From Bacteroidota bacterium (GTDB lineage: Bacteria; Bacteroidota; Bacteroidia; Bacteroidales; Paludibacteraceae), in contig JAEWUM010000013.1 in assembly GCA_023459355.1 (NCBI GenBank), positions 62,001 through 126,000 on the forward strand: a DNA stretch of 64,000 nucleotides. The letters are read 5' to 3'. Below the pieces are notes generated by a model that had not been told where the DNA came from, searched no databases, and worked only from the letters and a program-made list of their open reading frames with translations. The position numbers and the translations under genes were made by a program. The stretch's first letter is position 1, and every line of letters begins with the position of its first letter. This document shows positions 9,340 through 18,825 of this stretch, one piece after another.

Positions 9340-10254
9340 ATGAAGAAGAATATAAGTTTTATAATTGGTTTCGTGTTTCTGTTGTGCTTGGCAGTACAAT
9401 TTACAAATGCACAAACAACAGAAAAGAAAGAGAAACCGACTTTACCTAAAGCAGGTGATTTTGGTTTCGGGATTGATTTAGTCCCCGTATTGGATTATGT
9501 AGGAAATATGTTCAACGGAACGATGAATAATTCCTTCAATACCTTCGGGGGTGATCCTGTGTTCGGATTAGGGATTTTTGCACCAACAGTGTCAATAAAA
9601 GGTCGTTATATGCAAACCGATAAAATGGCATATCGCTTTAATTTCAGTACGGTAGGCCGGTCTTTTAACCAGAATGTGTATGTAAGAGACGATGCTGCCT
9701 ATTTTCAGGATCCCTTGTCCGAATCCAAAGTCATTGATACTTACAAGCAACAGCGTTCCGGTATGTCTTTTTCAGCCGGAATCGAGCAAAGAAGAGGTTA
9801 TAATCGTATCCAGGGTTATGCCGGAGTTGACCTCATTTATGGCTTTGAAAGCGTGACTGACAATTATATGTATGGGAATGCTTTGACTGAAGTAAACCAG
9901 ACACCGGCAAGGACTGCCGGCGGGTTTACAATTCCTGCTACACCTATACCTGTACCATATTGGACACAAACTTATGTGACAGGAAGGTATTATGATGGCA
10001 GTATGCAGTATGTGGGGTTAGGTGCTGTTGCCGGAGTTGAATATTTCCTTGCATCACATTTGTCGATTGGAGGCGAAGTTCATTTGTATGCATTGCAAAT
10101 GTTTAGCAGACAATCATATCAGAAGCAGGAAGGATTCAATACTACAACCAATCAGGTGGAGACAAGAACTGAATTGCTATCGCCGGGAAATTCAATGTTT
10201 TCTTTTGGAACGGAAAATCTGGGTGGGAAATTATACATGATGTTCTATTTCTAA
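9340..10254 (+). CDS. Outer-membrane beta-barrel protein
   Basis: 304 aa from the chosen ATG. An in-frame ATG at 9319 would add seven basic residues before the signal peptide. The signal peptide MKKNISFIIGFVFLLCLAVQ is followed by a probable cleavage after TNAQ. The mature protein is rich in alternating aromatic and polar strands with Gly-Tyr pairs (SAGIEQRRGYNRIQGYAGVD, GLGAVAGVEYFLASHLSIGG) and ends LYMMFYF. A terminal aromatic residue is the usual BAM targeting signal for outer-membrane barrels. It lies 140 bases after the repeat lipoprotein gene and before a strong terminator, so the two may form a unit. The specific function is not recognised. Confidence 0.75.
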   Translation: MKKNISFIIGFVFLLCLAVQFTNAQTTEKKEKPTLPKAGDFGFGIDLVPVLDYVGNMFNGTMNNSFNTFGGDPVFGLGIFAPTVSIKGRYMQTDKMAYRFNFSTVGRSFNQNVYVRDDAAYFQDPLSESKVIDTYKQQRSGMSFSAGIEQRRGYNRIQGYAGVDLIYGFESVTDNYMYGNALTEVNQTPARTAGGFTIPATPIPVPYWTQTYVTGRYYDGSMQYVGLGAVAGVEYFLASHLSIGGEVHLYALQMFSRQSYQKQEGFNTTTNQVETRTELLSPGNSMFSFGTENLGGKLYMMFYF

Positions 10255-10271
10255 TATTAAAAGGATGATAA

Positions 10272-10310
10272 TAAAGGCTGTCTGTCATTGGGCTGACAGC
10301 CTTTATTGTT
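10272..10310 (+). terminator. Intrinsic terminator after the barrel-protein gene
   Basis: An 11-bp perfect stem, TAAAGGCTGTC (10272-10282) with GACAGCCTTTA (10295-10305), is followed by TTGTT. It lies 18 bases after the stop codon. Confidence 0.75.
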
Positions 10311-10423
10311 GTGTCTATGTCTACTTCATGGCGCCGATGCGTTGCCAATAGTGACACTGCTTGTCAGTGGTGGCGCTGGTGCGTTGCTCTATGTGGCACT
10401 TCTGATGTGCACACCCGGTCTTA

Positions 10424-13400
10424 CTACTTCTGTTTCTTAGTAAACAATCCTTTCACCACTCCCCAGTAATAGACGAACATTTCCGGAACTGTGTTGAAAT
10501 CTTCCCGGTAAATCAAACCGACTCCCTGCGTGGTTTTGGCTTCGCGTAACTGAGCCCGGTCGATGGTGTGGTTGTAGGCGGTAAACCGTAACCTGCCCGA
10601 TTCAATCAACTTATATTCCAGATCGAAATCGCCGATGAATTTGTTCTCGCTTATGTTGTCGTTGCGATATCCGATGTTGCCGTTGATGACCAGCCGGTTG
10701 TTGGGTTGAATGAGTATTTGCGCTTTAAATTCATCAGATTCAATATCAGTTTTTTGCCAGTCGAAACCCAATGTGAAAATGTTAGAGTTGAGAATGTTTT
10801 GCAGATAGTTGTTAATCTGCGCACTGGCTGAAGCTGTAGCAAATGAGATGCCTTCATTGATTCCTACCGCTGTAGTTCTGATGTTATCCGGAGTAAAGAA
10901 TTTGTGGAACAGCATCAGATAAAGGATTTGACGATTCATCATTTCCTCTGTGTTGATGATATTCTTTACCCTGCTCTTTACACTTTCGTCGCTGGATGGC
11001 AAATCAATGTCAAACTTGATGGCAGGCGACATCAAATCTTCAGTCAGGTGCAATAAACAGTGTACCGGTACCGTTGAGCGCGTGGTGATTTGTTTCAGCT
11101 CATCACTCTCGATTAAATCAGCCAGAGAGGCGGTGAGTGGGTAATAACCGGTAATGTTTACCTGCGCGTCAAAGGGGTTGCCCGTCCAGGCAATGGTACT
11201 CCCGTCGTTGATTTTAAATTCCTTGCGGATAACCGTCTGTAAAGTGAAAAGATAATATCCCTGTTCCAGTTCCACTGTCCCGAAAAGTTCTACATCAGAG
11301 AAAGTGTCGAAACGAATTCTGACATTTCCCCTACCACGGCCTGTAATCTTATCCCCGGCTCTTGGATCAACGATAATCTCCATCTCGGCTTCGGGTGTTA
11401 CTTCGATTTGCATATCCACTTTCACATTAAAAGGAGTTTGATTCACAAATTCCTTTTTTTCTTCCTGTTGTTCATCAAAGTACTGATAAAGCCTTTTCTC
11501 CACGAACTGGACAAAGTCATTTTCAAGCACGGATGATGAGCTGCCCATCGACATGTAGCACTTGGTGCCAGGACGTGAAACTCCGTTTACAACGATATTG
11601 GCTTCGTTGTCGTTTCCGTGAATGCGTACGAGTCCACCCATATAAGCTTTGCCGTAAAAAAAATCATCGTCAACTGAAGTTGTCTTGAGTGCTAACACGT
11701 TATTCGCATTGATACGAACATCATACACCATGTTGCCGAAAGTGCCATCGTGATCGATAAAGCCATTCAACATGGCGCTGTTCTTCTCTTCATCACTTAA
11801 CCTGATGTTGTTCAGGTGTATTCTGTGTGGGGTAAGTTTCACTTTGTCGCTGAAACGGTAGGTCGTGTTGAGCATGTCGATGGAAGCCCTTCCGTCCGTT
11901 ACAGCCATGTCGCCTTCGAAAAGCAGGGTTTTGGTCGGACCAAAAATACGCAGTATACCGGCAGCATCGCCATTGAAGTCGCTGGCAACTCCTTCAAAAT
12001 AACGGTTCAGAAATTCTAAGGGGAACTTTCTGGCATCCACTTTCAAATCGAGGGAGTCGTTTCGGGGCACAAAAATGCCTGTGGCTTTGGCGACCACTTC
12101 CTGTTTCTTGTTTGTGAAGTCACCGTTAATGAGTAACCGGCTGTTTATCTTATCCCAGGTGGATGAAACAACAGCGTCAGCGATAATCTTGTCATTCAGC
12201 GAAAAATTCTTTACATCCAGATTGCCAAGAAAAATTGGTTCCTTCAACAGACTGAAAAGTTTTAATTTGCCGGTTATCGAACCACCAAACTTAATACCTC
12301 TCAGGCGCAAAAGCTGCATGATGTAATCCAGGTTCAGGTCGTTTGTTGAAACAATCAGGCTGTCCTGCTGACTTTTTGAGGCTTTCCCGTCAATATGTAT
12401 AAATTGCCTTTCGTTTTCAAAAAGAAAATTATTGATGCTGATCAGGCTGTCGGAATGAAAATACACGTCCGATTTTCTGATGTTCCAAACGGAATCGGAT
12501 ATGATAACCTGACTGGGTTGCAGGATGGTGTGAGCCTGAATTGATTTGCCTTTTTTGAATAAGGAGGTTTGTGTGCTGACTTCTCCGGCATTCGTAATAT
12601 CCTCGTTGTTTTGCCAGATTAGCTTTGCGTTTACGATATCTTTAAGTGCTTCTGCCGATAGAAATATATTCAGCATGTCGGCTTTCTGATCATGCATCTG
12701 TGTTCGACCGGTTAGCTGAATTTTATTTGCGATATTTTCGAGTCTTACCGAAATGTTTTCGAAAATTTGTTTTTCTGTTTTTAAAGCATCAACCCTCACC
12801 AGTAATTCTACTTTGTTGGATGTTTCGTTGATATTTCCTTTTATGGTCGATTGGCCTTCTATTTCGTATGGAATACTGAGGATACGTGAAAGTTCCTGTG
12901 TGTTGTCGAGGGTGAGGTCAATGGCAACTTTATTAGGAATATAGGCTGTTGTATTGCCGTTTTCGGCAAGAGCCGGCAGGTATCCCGAAAGCATTTTTGT
13001 AAAAGTGTGGCCGATACTGCTGTATTTAAAGTCACCTGCAAATGAGCCGTTCAGATAGTCGGATTTGATGCTGAAATAGGTGTAATTCGCATCGGTTCTG
13101 GAGGTGAAAACGATGTCCTTCACGTTGAGTGTCTGTCCCTGATTGGTGAAAATGATGTCGTTTAATATCAGGTTGCCGTTCAGGTTGTCTAAGTTACTAC
13201 CACTGATATTGGTTTTGCCATGAAACGATAACCTGGAATCAGGATAATCTTTGATTAACTTCAGGGCATGCAAATTTGTATTGTTGAGGGTCAGGTCAAA
13301 ATCAAAAACGGGAATTTCAGGATTCTTAAAATCGATAATTCCAAGGAAATCAGCTTCAATATTGTCGTCTTTGAGGTTGATTTTTCCGTTAAATCCCGTT

Positions 13401-14857
13401 CCATCGTAAGTTCCGTCGAAATCGGCATTGGTGTAGGCGTACCTGTTGAACTCAAATTCAGTAAGTTTACCTTTGATCGTGCCTTTAATGGGTTGATTGT
13501 GGACTTTTATGCCTTTTGTGTTCAGGTCGATGGCTATATTCCCGAAAGTAGTATCATTCAGTAGTTTTCCTACGGATAAATTTTTTGTTTTAAGAGTTCC
13601 GTTATAGGATAAATCCAGGAGGTTGTTGTCGAAACGCAATGAGATATCGGATGAAATACTGCCAATTTGCGTGTTAAAATTTCCATAAGCCACCAGGTTG
13701 CTGAGGAACCCGGATATATTACCCTTGTAATTAACACTCCCGAGTCGGTGGATTTCTTTTGGTAACAGGAATGGTTTATTGTTGATTTTGGAAATAAAAT
13801 CCTGTACTTCAGAAGTTGAGGCCTGTAGTTTGTTGATTTGCGCGTAAATAAACGACTCTTCAATGTTAGGTAGTCCGTTTATGTCTAATTCAGCATCCAT
13901 CAAAACTGATTTTCCGTATGCAATGCTGATGTCGCGACCACGAAGACTTGATAGTCTACCGGATACCACGGCATTCACACGCACTGTTTCATGGATATCC
14001 CTCAATTCCGGGACAAAAGCACCTAAATCAGAAAGTGCTATTTGTGCATTATCAACCGGGATGTTCACACTCAATTTTTCCGCCAGGGTTTGATTGCCTT
14101 GTACCGTATCAAAACGAAGTGTCAAATTGTTCAGGTTAATTTCAGATTCCGGTAAATGAACCGAAAGCGTTGGAAATTGGATGTTTTGAGGAGTGCCGAT
14201 GATTTTCGCTTTCAGACTTTTTAGTGTAAATCCTGACTGTTCACTTGCCGTCAGGTGATTTACTGCAGCATTAATCGTGTCGTTTGTTAGCGTGTTGATT
14301 GATATGTCAGCATTTATGTCATTGATGTGTATACTGCTTTCTTTAAAATGCTGAAAGCTGATGGAATCTGCCGTTCTCGTAAATGAAAGCCTGGAGTCTG
14401 AAATGATTAATTTTTCCAGTTTTAAATCAAGGAATGTTGAATCCTGTTTGGGTTCTTGTTTCGAAAATAGAAAATCGAAATTTGATTTACCACCGGCATC
14501 AGTTTTGAGATTGGCATAAAAATGGTCAATTTCAAGCCTTGAAAAGACGAATTTTTTTCTGAGTAATTTCCAGAAATTAAACCCGGCATATAGGCGGTCT
14601 ATTTGCAACAGGGTATCTTGTTGCTGGTCTTCAATTATAACATCCTCAATTTTCAGTTTGTTGAAGAAATGATAATCCACGTTTCCAATTTCAATCCGGG
14701 TATTGAGAGAGGCTGAAAGTTCATGGGTGATGCTATCTACAACGAAATTCTGTATCTTGTTGAATTGTAACAAAATAAAGGGAGAGGCCAGCAGCAGAAT
14801 TATTGCCGACGCTGAAATGATGAATATTTTAACTGATTTTTTTATACCTTTGGGCAT
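10424..14857 (-). CDS. tamB: TamB-like translocation and assembly module protein
   Basis: 1477 aa from the ATG at 14857. The longer frame would run on through the divergent tsaD start and lacks a sensible N-terminus, so this start is preferred. It has a single N-terminal hydrophobic anchor (IFIISASAIILLLASPFILL) after basic residues, then a very long region of repeated short beta strands with AsmA/TamB character. The C-terminal part (about the last 400 residues) contains the TamB/DUF490 domain, with VDPRAGDKITGRGRGNVRI, and EQGYYLFTLQTVIRKEF. TamB-family proteins span the periplasm and carry lipids or help outer-membrane protein assembly. The gene is divergent from tsaD. A TTTG-N19-TAATTTTG promoter ends only 9 bases before the ATG. 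Confidence 0.9.
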   Translation of the reverse strand: MPKGIKKSVKIFIISASAIILLLASPFILLQFNKIQNFVVDSITHELSASLNTRIEIGNVDYHFFNKLKIEDVIIEDQQQDTLLQIDRLYAGFNFWKLLRKKFVFSRLEIDHFYANLKTDAGGKSNFDFLFSKQEPKQDSTFLDLKLEKLIISDSRLSFTRTADSISFQHFKESSIHINDINADISINTLTNDTINAAVNHLTASEQSGFTLKSLKAKIIGTPQNIQFPTLSVHLPESEINLNNLTLRFDTVQGNQTLAEKLSVNIPVDNAQIALSDLGAFVPELRDIHETVRVNAVVSGRLSSLRGRDISIAYGKSVLMDAELDINGLPNIEESFIYAQINKLQASTSEVQDFISKINNKPFLLPKEIHRLGSVNYKGNISGFLSNLVAYGNFNTQIGSISSDISLRFDNNLLDLSYNGTLKTKNLSVGKLLNDTTFGNIAIDLNTKGIKVHNQPIKGTIKGKLTEFEFNRYAYTNADFDGTYDGTGFNGKINLKDDNIEADFLGIIDFKNPEIPVFDFDLTLNNTNLHALKLIKDYPDSRLSFHGKTNISGSNLDNLNGNLILNDIIFTNQGQTLNVKDIVFTSRTDANYTYFSIKSDYLNGSFAGDFKYSSIGHTFTKMLSGYLPALAENGNTTAYIPNKVAIDLTLDNTQELSRILSIPYEIEGQSTIKGNINETSNKVELLVRVDALKTEKQIFENISVRLENIANKIQLTGRTQMHDQKADMLNIFLSAEALKDIVNAKLIWQNNEDITNAGEVSTQTSLFKKGKSIQAHTILQPSQVIISDSVWNIRKSDVYFHSDSLISINNFLFENERQFIHIDGKASKSQQDSLIVSTNDLNLDYIMQLLRLRGIKFGGSITGKLKLFSLLKEPIFLGNLDVKNFSLNDKIIADAVVSSTWDKINSRLLINGDFTNKKQEVVAKATGIFVPRNDSLDLKVDARKFPLEFLNRYFEGVASDFNGDAAGILRIFGPTKTLLFEGDMAVTDGRASIDMLNTTYRFSDKVKLTPHRIHLNNIRLSDEEKNSAMLNGFIDHDGTFGNMVYDVRINANNVLALKTTSVDDDFFYGKAYMGGLVRIHGNDNEANIVVNGVSRPGTKCYMSMGSSSSVLENDFVQFVEKRLYQYFDEQQEEKKEFVNQTPFNVKVDMQIEVTPEAEMEIIVDPRAGDKITGRGRGNVRIRFDTFSDVELFGTVELEQGYYLFTLQTVIRKEFKINDGSTIAWTGNPFDAQVNITGYYPLTASLADLIESDELKQITTRSTVPVHCLLHLTEDLMSPAIKFDIDLPSSDESVKSRVKNIINTEEMMNRQILYLMLFHKFFTPDNIRTTAVGINEGISFATASASAQINNYLQNILNSNIFTLGFDWQKTDIESDEFKAQILIQPNNRLVINGNIGYRNDNISENKFIGDFDLEYKLIESGRLRFTAYNHTIDRAQLREAKTTQGVGLIYREDFNTVPEMFVYYWGVVKGLFTKKQK

Positions 14858-14874
14858 TAATTTGCACAAAATTA
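14845..14874. promoter_or_regulatory. Overlapping divergent promoters for tsaD (+) and tamB (-)
   Basis: On the + strand TACCTTTG lies at 14845-14852, inside the first codons of tamB, about 115 bases before tsaD. On the - strand TAATTTTG lies at 14874-14867, with TTTG 19 bases upstream as the -33 element. The tamB start codon A is at 14857, so its transcript would have only a few bases of leader. Confidence 0.6.
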
Positions 14875-14972
14875 GAAAATTGTTTGGAATAATCAAAGTA
14901 TCAGAAAACATCAGAATACATTGATATTCACGAATTACAGCAAAATCAGGTTCTGAAAATGTAAAGCTAAAC

Positions 14973-16031
14973 ATGACGATTAAAGAAGAGCAACAAAAAC
15001 CAACATCAGATATATACATATTAGGTATCGAATCTTCATGTGATGATACCTCTGCATCGGTCATCAAGAATGGTGTTTTGCTATCGAATGTGACAGCCGG
15101 GCAGGCAGTGCATGAACGTTACGGAGGTGTGGTGCCGGAACTGGCTTCTCGTGCTCATCAGCAGAATATTATTCCGGTGGTACACGAAGCCATGCGTGAG
15201 GCCGGTATCGCTAAATCTGACTTGTCGGCTGTTGCGTTTACCCGTGGTCCCGGTTTGCTCGGCTCTTTACTTGTCGGTGCTTCTTTTGCCAAAGGTTTTG
15301 CACAGAGCCTCAATCTCCCGCTGATTGATGTGAATCACTTACAGGCGCATGTATTGGCGCATTTCATCAGTCAGGGTAAACCGGATGAACAAATGCCTGA
15401 ATTTCCATTCTTATGTTTGCTGGTTTCAGGAGGAAACTCTCAGATAATATTGGTGCGCTCCTATCACGATATGGAAATCATCGGGCAAACGATCGATGAT
15501 GCTGCGGGAGAAGCTTTCGACAAGTGTGCCAAGGTGATGGGGTTGCCTTACCCCGGCGGTCCGCATGTCGACCGGCTTGCACAGTCGGGGAACCCCGGGG
15601 CTTTTCGTTTTGCAAAGCCTCAAATAAAAGATTATAATTACAGTTTCAGCGGATTAAAAACTTCTTTCTTATATTTGTTGCGTGATAAAGTGAAAGAAAA
15701 CCCTGATTTTGTAGAGGAAAACAAGGCCGATTTATGTGCGTCGTTGCAGGAAACAATAGTTGATATTTTGATGAAGAAACTGAAACTGGCAGCAAAGGAT
15801 TTAAATATAAGGCAGGTGGCTGTGGCCGGTGGCGTGTCGGCCAATTCAGGTCTTCGCAACGCATTGGTGGAAGCAGGTAAAAAAAACGGATGGAAGGTGT
15901 TCATTCCACCAGTTTCGTTTACCACCGACAATGCTGCGATGATTGCCATAACCGGATATTTTAAATACCTGAATCATGATTTTTGTGGGCTGGGCGAAGT
16001 TCCGTATGCCCGGATTAATTATACATTTTAA
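14973..16031 (+). CDS. tsaD: tRNA N6-adenosine threonylcarbamoyltransferase TsaD
   Basis: 352 aa, full family length. It begins the ASKHA fold with ILGIESSCDDTSAS (residues 16-29) and has VNHLQAHVLAHF (about 119-130) with the metal-binding histidines, SGGNSQI for the phosphate loop, and VAGGVSANSGLR and TDNAAMIA near the end. It transfers the threonylcarbamoyl group to A37 of ANN-decoding tRNAs together with TsaB and TsaE, which are not in the window. The next gene starts 15 bases later. Confidence 0.96.
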   Translation: MTIKEEQQKPTSDIYILGIESSCDDTSASVIKNGVLLSNVTAGQAVHERYGGVVPELASRAHQQNIIPVVHEAMREAGIAKSDLSAVAFTRGPGLLGSLLVGASFAKGFAQSLNLPLIDVNHLQAHVLAHFISQGKPDEQMPEFPFLCLLVSGGNSQIILVRSYHDMEIIGQTIDDAAGEAFDKCAKVMGLPYPGGPHVDRLAQSGNPGAFRFAKPQIKDYNYSFSGLKTSFLYLLRDKVKENPDFVEENKADLCASLQETIVDILMKKLKLAAKDLNIRQVAVAGGVSANSGLRNALVEAGKKNGWKVFIPPVSFTTDNAAMIAITGYFKYLNHDFCGLGEVPYARINYTF

Positions 16032-16046
16032 CAAGGTAAGTATCAC

Positions 16047-16634
16047 ATGTCGAACATTAAATTTCCAGAAAAATTAATTCCATTGAAAGGGATTATCTAT
16101 TTTTTCATCATTTTGCTGGGTGCACATTTCTTTTGGAAATTTACCATGCTGGGTGATGAATCGGATGTTGTGGTTACGTTTTTCGGTCTCGACCTCTCAG
16201 CCGGTTTCAACCTGATGGTTGATCATGTCGCACGGGTTGTGTATGATATTTTGTCGTCAATAGGTTATCAGGTACAGTTAGATGGTGCAAATGTAATCCG
16301 GCACGATAATGGGGTAGCTGTAAAAATCGTGTGGGCGTGTACAGGTCTGAAGCAAGCTTACATTTTTATTGTGATCATGGCTTTTTACAAAGGTCCCTGG
16401 CGCAGCAAATTGTGGTATATTCCGGCCGGATTGGTGGTGGTTTACCTCTTCAATATATTCAGAATTTTGATGATCGTTGCATCAATCAGAGAGAACCCGG
16501 ATAGTTTTGAGTTCCTGCACGAAGGACTCTATAAATATTTGTATTATGGGGTAATCTTCCTGATGTGGGTGCTTTGGGAAGAAAAAATAAGAAGAAGGGC
16601 GAAAGTAAATGTAAATCAGTTGTCAGATTCATAA
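16047..16634 (+). CDS. Exosortase/archaeosortase-family protein
   Basis: 195 aa, polytopic, with about five hydrophobic segments (near 15-31, 55-72, 103-113, 121-146 and 163-177). The exosortase catalytic triad is visible: Cys98 in VWACTGLKQ, Arg139 in LFNIFRI and His158 in FEFLHEGLYKYLYYG. Exosortases are transpeptidase-like membrane enzymes that process C-terminal sorting signals of exported proteins. It follows tsaD by 15 bases and precedes an AmpG-like transporter by 12 bases, so it is co-transcribed with housekeeping genes and not beside a recognisable substrate or a PEP-CTERM-like gene. XrtF-type and other Bacteroidota exosortases are of similar size; the subtype is uncertain. Confidence 0.85.
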   Translation: MSNIKFPEKLIPLKGIIYFFIILLGAHFFWKFTMLGDESDVVVTFFGLDLSAGFNLMVDHVARVVYDILSSIGYQVQLDGANVIRHDNGVAVKIVWACTGLKQAYIFIVIMAFYKGPWRSKLWYIPAGLVVVYLFNIFRILMIVASIRENPDSFEFLHEGLYKYLYYGVIFLMWVLWEEKIRRRAKVNVNQLSDS

Positions 16635-16646
16635 AATATTTAAAAT

Positions 16647-17924
16647 ATGCAGCAAGCTAAAAAAGACAGAAGTCCCTGGTTATGGGTGCCAACCTTATAT
16701 TTCGCACAGGGGATACCCTATGTAATTGTAATGACAGTCTCCGTAATCATGTATAAACGATTCGGGGTTTCGAATACCGACATCGCGCTATACACCAGCT
16801 GGCTGTATCTTCCCTGGGTCATTAAACCTTTCTGGAGCCCTTTTATCGATCTGATTTCTACTAAAAGATGGTGGGTTGTTTCCATGCAGTTGCTGATTGG
16901 AGCCGGACTTGCCGGTATAGCTTTGTTAATACCCATGCCGTTCTATTTTCAGGCTACCCTGATCGTTTTCTGGCTAATGGCTTTTAGTTCGGCTACACAC
17001 GATATTGCTGCCGATGACTTTTACATGCTGGTATTACCGGATGATAAACAATCGTTTTTCATGCGTGTTCGTGGTGCATTCTATCGTTTGGCAATGATTT
17101 CGGGACAAGGATTTCTGATTATTTTCGCCGGCGCTATGGAGCGTGTTACCGGTAATATCCGGTTTTCCTGGAGTATTACTTTCTTTGTGATTGCCGGTGT
17201 TTTCATCCTGTTGATGCTGTATCATCGTTTTGCTTTGCCTAAAGTACCGGCAGATAAGTTGCATAAATCGGTTAATCCCAATAAAAAACTGGGCGATTTC
17301 GGGGGAACTTTCAAATCTTTCTTTCAAAAAGATAAAATTGTACTTTCTTTGGCTTTTTTACTTGTCTACAGGCTGGGAGAAGCTATGTTGATTAAGATCG
17401 CTTCCCCTTTTCTGCTCGACCCTGTTGAACTGGGAGGATTGGGGTTGAGTACCGAGCAGGTGGGACTGGCATACGGAACGGTTGGCATAATTGCCTTGGT
17501 GTTGGGTGGAATTTTGGGTGGATTTGCTATTTCGATGAACGGTTTGAAGTTCTGGTTGATACCTATGGCCTTATTTATTACTTTACCCAATCTGGCGTAT
17601 GTGTATATGGCTTTTTTTCAGCCGGTTGATTATCTTACTGTCATCAGTTGTGTTGCTATCGGACAGTTTGGCTATGGATTCGGCTTTGCAGCATTTCTGA
17701 TGTACATGATTTACATGAGCGAAGGAGAATTTAAAACCGCATACTACACGCTTGCAACAGGTTTTATGGCGCTCGGCATGATGTTGCCGGGTATGGCTGC
17801 CGGTTGGTTACAGGAACAGCTAGGTTACAAAATGTTTTTTGTTATTGTTGTCCTGATTGCTATTCCAACGATATGGATTGCCGGAGCCATTAAATTAGAT
17901 CCTTCCTTTGGAAAGAAAAGATAA
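16647..17924 (+). CDS. AmpG-like MFS transporter (PAT family)
   Basis: 425 aa with about 12 predicted membrane helices. The opening WLWVPTLYFAQGIPYVIV and WLYLPWVIKPFWSPFID are characteristic of the AmpG/PAT branch of the major facilitator superfamily, whose members import muropeptides or related anhydro-sugars for wall recycling. HDIAADDFYM in the fifth-helix region is also typical. It follows the exosortase gene by 12 bases and ends 42 bases before the next gene. The substrate is inferred from family membership; the Bacteroidota subgroup has not been assigned a transported compound here. Confidence 0.85.
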   Translation: MQQAKKDRSPWLWVPTLYFAQGIPYVIVMTVSVIMYKRFGVSNTDIALYTSWLYLPWVIKPFWSPFIDLISTKRWWVVSMQLLIGAGLAGIALLIPMPFYFQATLIVFWLMAFSSATHDIAADDFYMLVLPDDKQSFFMRVRGAFYRLAMISGQGFLIIFAGAMERVTGNIRFSWSITFFVIAGVFILLMLYHRFALPKVPADKLHKSVNPNKKLGDFGGTFKSFFQKDKIVLSLAFLLVYRLGEAMLIKIASPFLLDPVELGGLGLSTEQVGLAYGTVGIIALVLGGILGGFAISMNGLKFWLIPMALFITLPNLAYVYMAFFQPVDYLTVISCVAIGQFGYGFGFAAFLMYMIYMSEGEFKTAYYTLATGFMALGMMLPGMAAGWLQEQLGYKMFFVIVVLIAIPTIWIAGAIKLDPSFGKKR

Positions 17925-17931
17925 TTTTCTG

Positions 17932-17939
17932 TACCTTTG
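17932..17939 (+). promoter_or_regulatory. Promoter core TACCTTTG for the prephenate dehydrogenase-like gene
   Basis: TACCTTTG with TTTG 21 bases upstream (17907-17910). It lies 27 bases before the ATG at 17967 and supports that start over an in-frame ATG at 17937. Confidence 0.6.
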
Positions 17940-17966
17940 TTGCGTTTTAAAACAACATTTCAATCG

Positions 17967-18740
17967 ATGAAAATATTAATCCTTGGTGCCGGTAAAATGG
18001 GCACATTTCTGACTGATGTTTTGTGCTTCCAGCACGAAGTCGCCTTGTTTGATACAGATCCGAAACGCTTGCGTTTTGTGTTTAACACGCTGCGGATGAC
18101 CCAATATGAAGAAATTAAAGCGTTTCAGCCTGAGTTGGTAATCAATTGTGTGACATTGAAATACACAATCGATGCGTTTCGTAAAGTGTTGCCTTTTCTT
18201 CCTGATAATTGTATTCTTTCGGATATAGCATCTGTAAAAACCGGTCTGAAATCATATTACGAATCATCGGGAATGCGTTATGTGTCGACACACCCGATGT
18301 TCGGTCCGACTTTCGCTACGCTCGACAATCTGAGTTCGCAGAGTGCCATCATCATCGCGGAATCCGACCACATGGGAAAAGCTTTTTTCAAGGATTTATA
18401 CGGCTCGCTGAGACTGAAGATATTCGAATATACATTTGAGGAACATGATCAAACAATTGCTTATTCATTGTCGATCCCGTTTGCCTCAACCCTTGTTTTT
18501 GCTTCGGTAATGAAGCCGCAGGAAGCGCCTGGTACAACATTCAAAAGACACATGGATATTGCCAAGGGACTTTTATCGGAAGATGATTACCTGCTGACAG
18601 AAATTTTATTTAATCCTTACACCCCGGAACAGTTGAATAACATCAGAGGAGAATTGCGGGCTTTACTGGATATCATCGATCAAAAAGATTCAGAAGCCAT
18701 GCATCAGTTTCTGAAAAAAGTGAGAAAAAACATTGAATAG
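17967..18740 (+). CDS. Prephenate dehydrogenase-like protein
   Basis: 257 aa from the ATG at 17967, which gives the Rossmann start MKILILGAGKMGTFLTDVL; the frame is open 30 bases further but lies over the promoter. The NAD-binding GxGxMG motif is residues 7-12. VINCVTLKYTIDAF, LSDIASVKTGL and STHPMFGP (with the catalytic His-Pro) are as in TyrA-type prephenate dehydrogenases, which oxidise prephenate to 4-hydroxyphenylpyruvate in tyrosine synthesis. There is no fused chorismate mutase or ACT domain. No other aromatic pathway gene is adjacent. Confidence 0.85.
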   Translation: MKILILGAGKMGTFLTDVLCFQHEVALFDTDPKRLRFVFNTLRMTQYEEIKAFQPELVINCVTLKYTIDAFRKVLPFLPDNCILSDIASVKTGLKSYYESSGMRYVSTHPMFGPTFATLDNLSSQSAIIIAESDHMGKAFFKDLYGSLRLKIFEYTFEEHDQTIAYSLSIPFASTLVFASVMKPQEAPGTTFKRHMDIAKGLLSEDDYLLTEILFNPYTPEQLNNIRGELRALLDIIDQKDSEAMHQFLKKVRKNIE

Positions 18741-18770
18741 TGGTTAGTTGTCAGTGGTTAGTATTAGCGT
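18741..18770. repeat. AGTGGTTAG-type intergenic repeat copy
   Basis: Consecutive TAGTGGTTAG and CAGTGGTTAG units. The same motif appears (partly inverted) near 23950-23985, 24830 and 29140-29215, always in gaps between genes. Confidence 0.5.
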
Positions 18771-18825
18771 ATCGAATATACTCCTGTAAAATCTATAAAA
18801 TACACATACATCAATAATTATCAAT

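Noticed and set aside
14858..15067. N-terminal extension of the TamB frame to 15067
   Set aside because: It runs across the tsaD start and the promoter; the extension has no signal anchor and the ATG at 14857 gives the expected membrane start.
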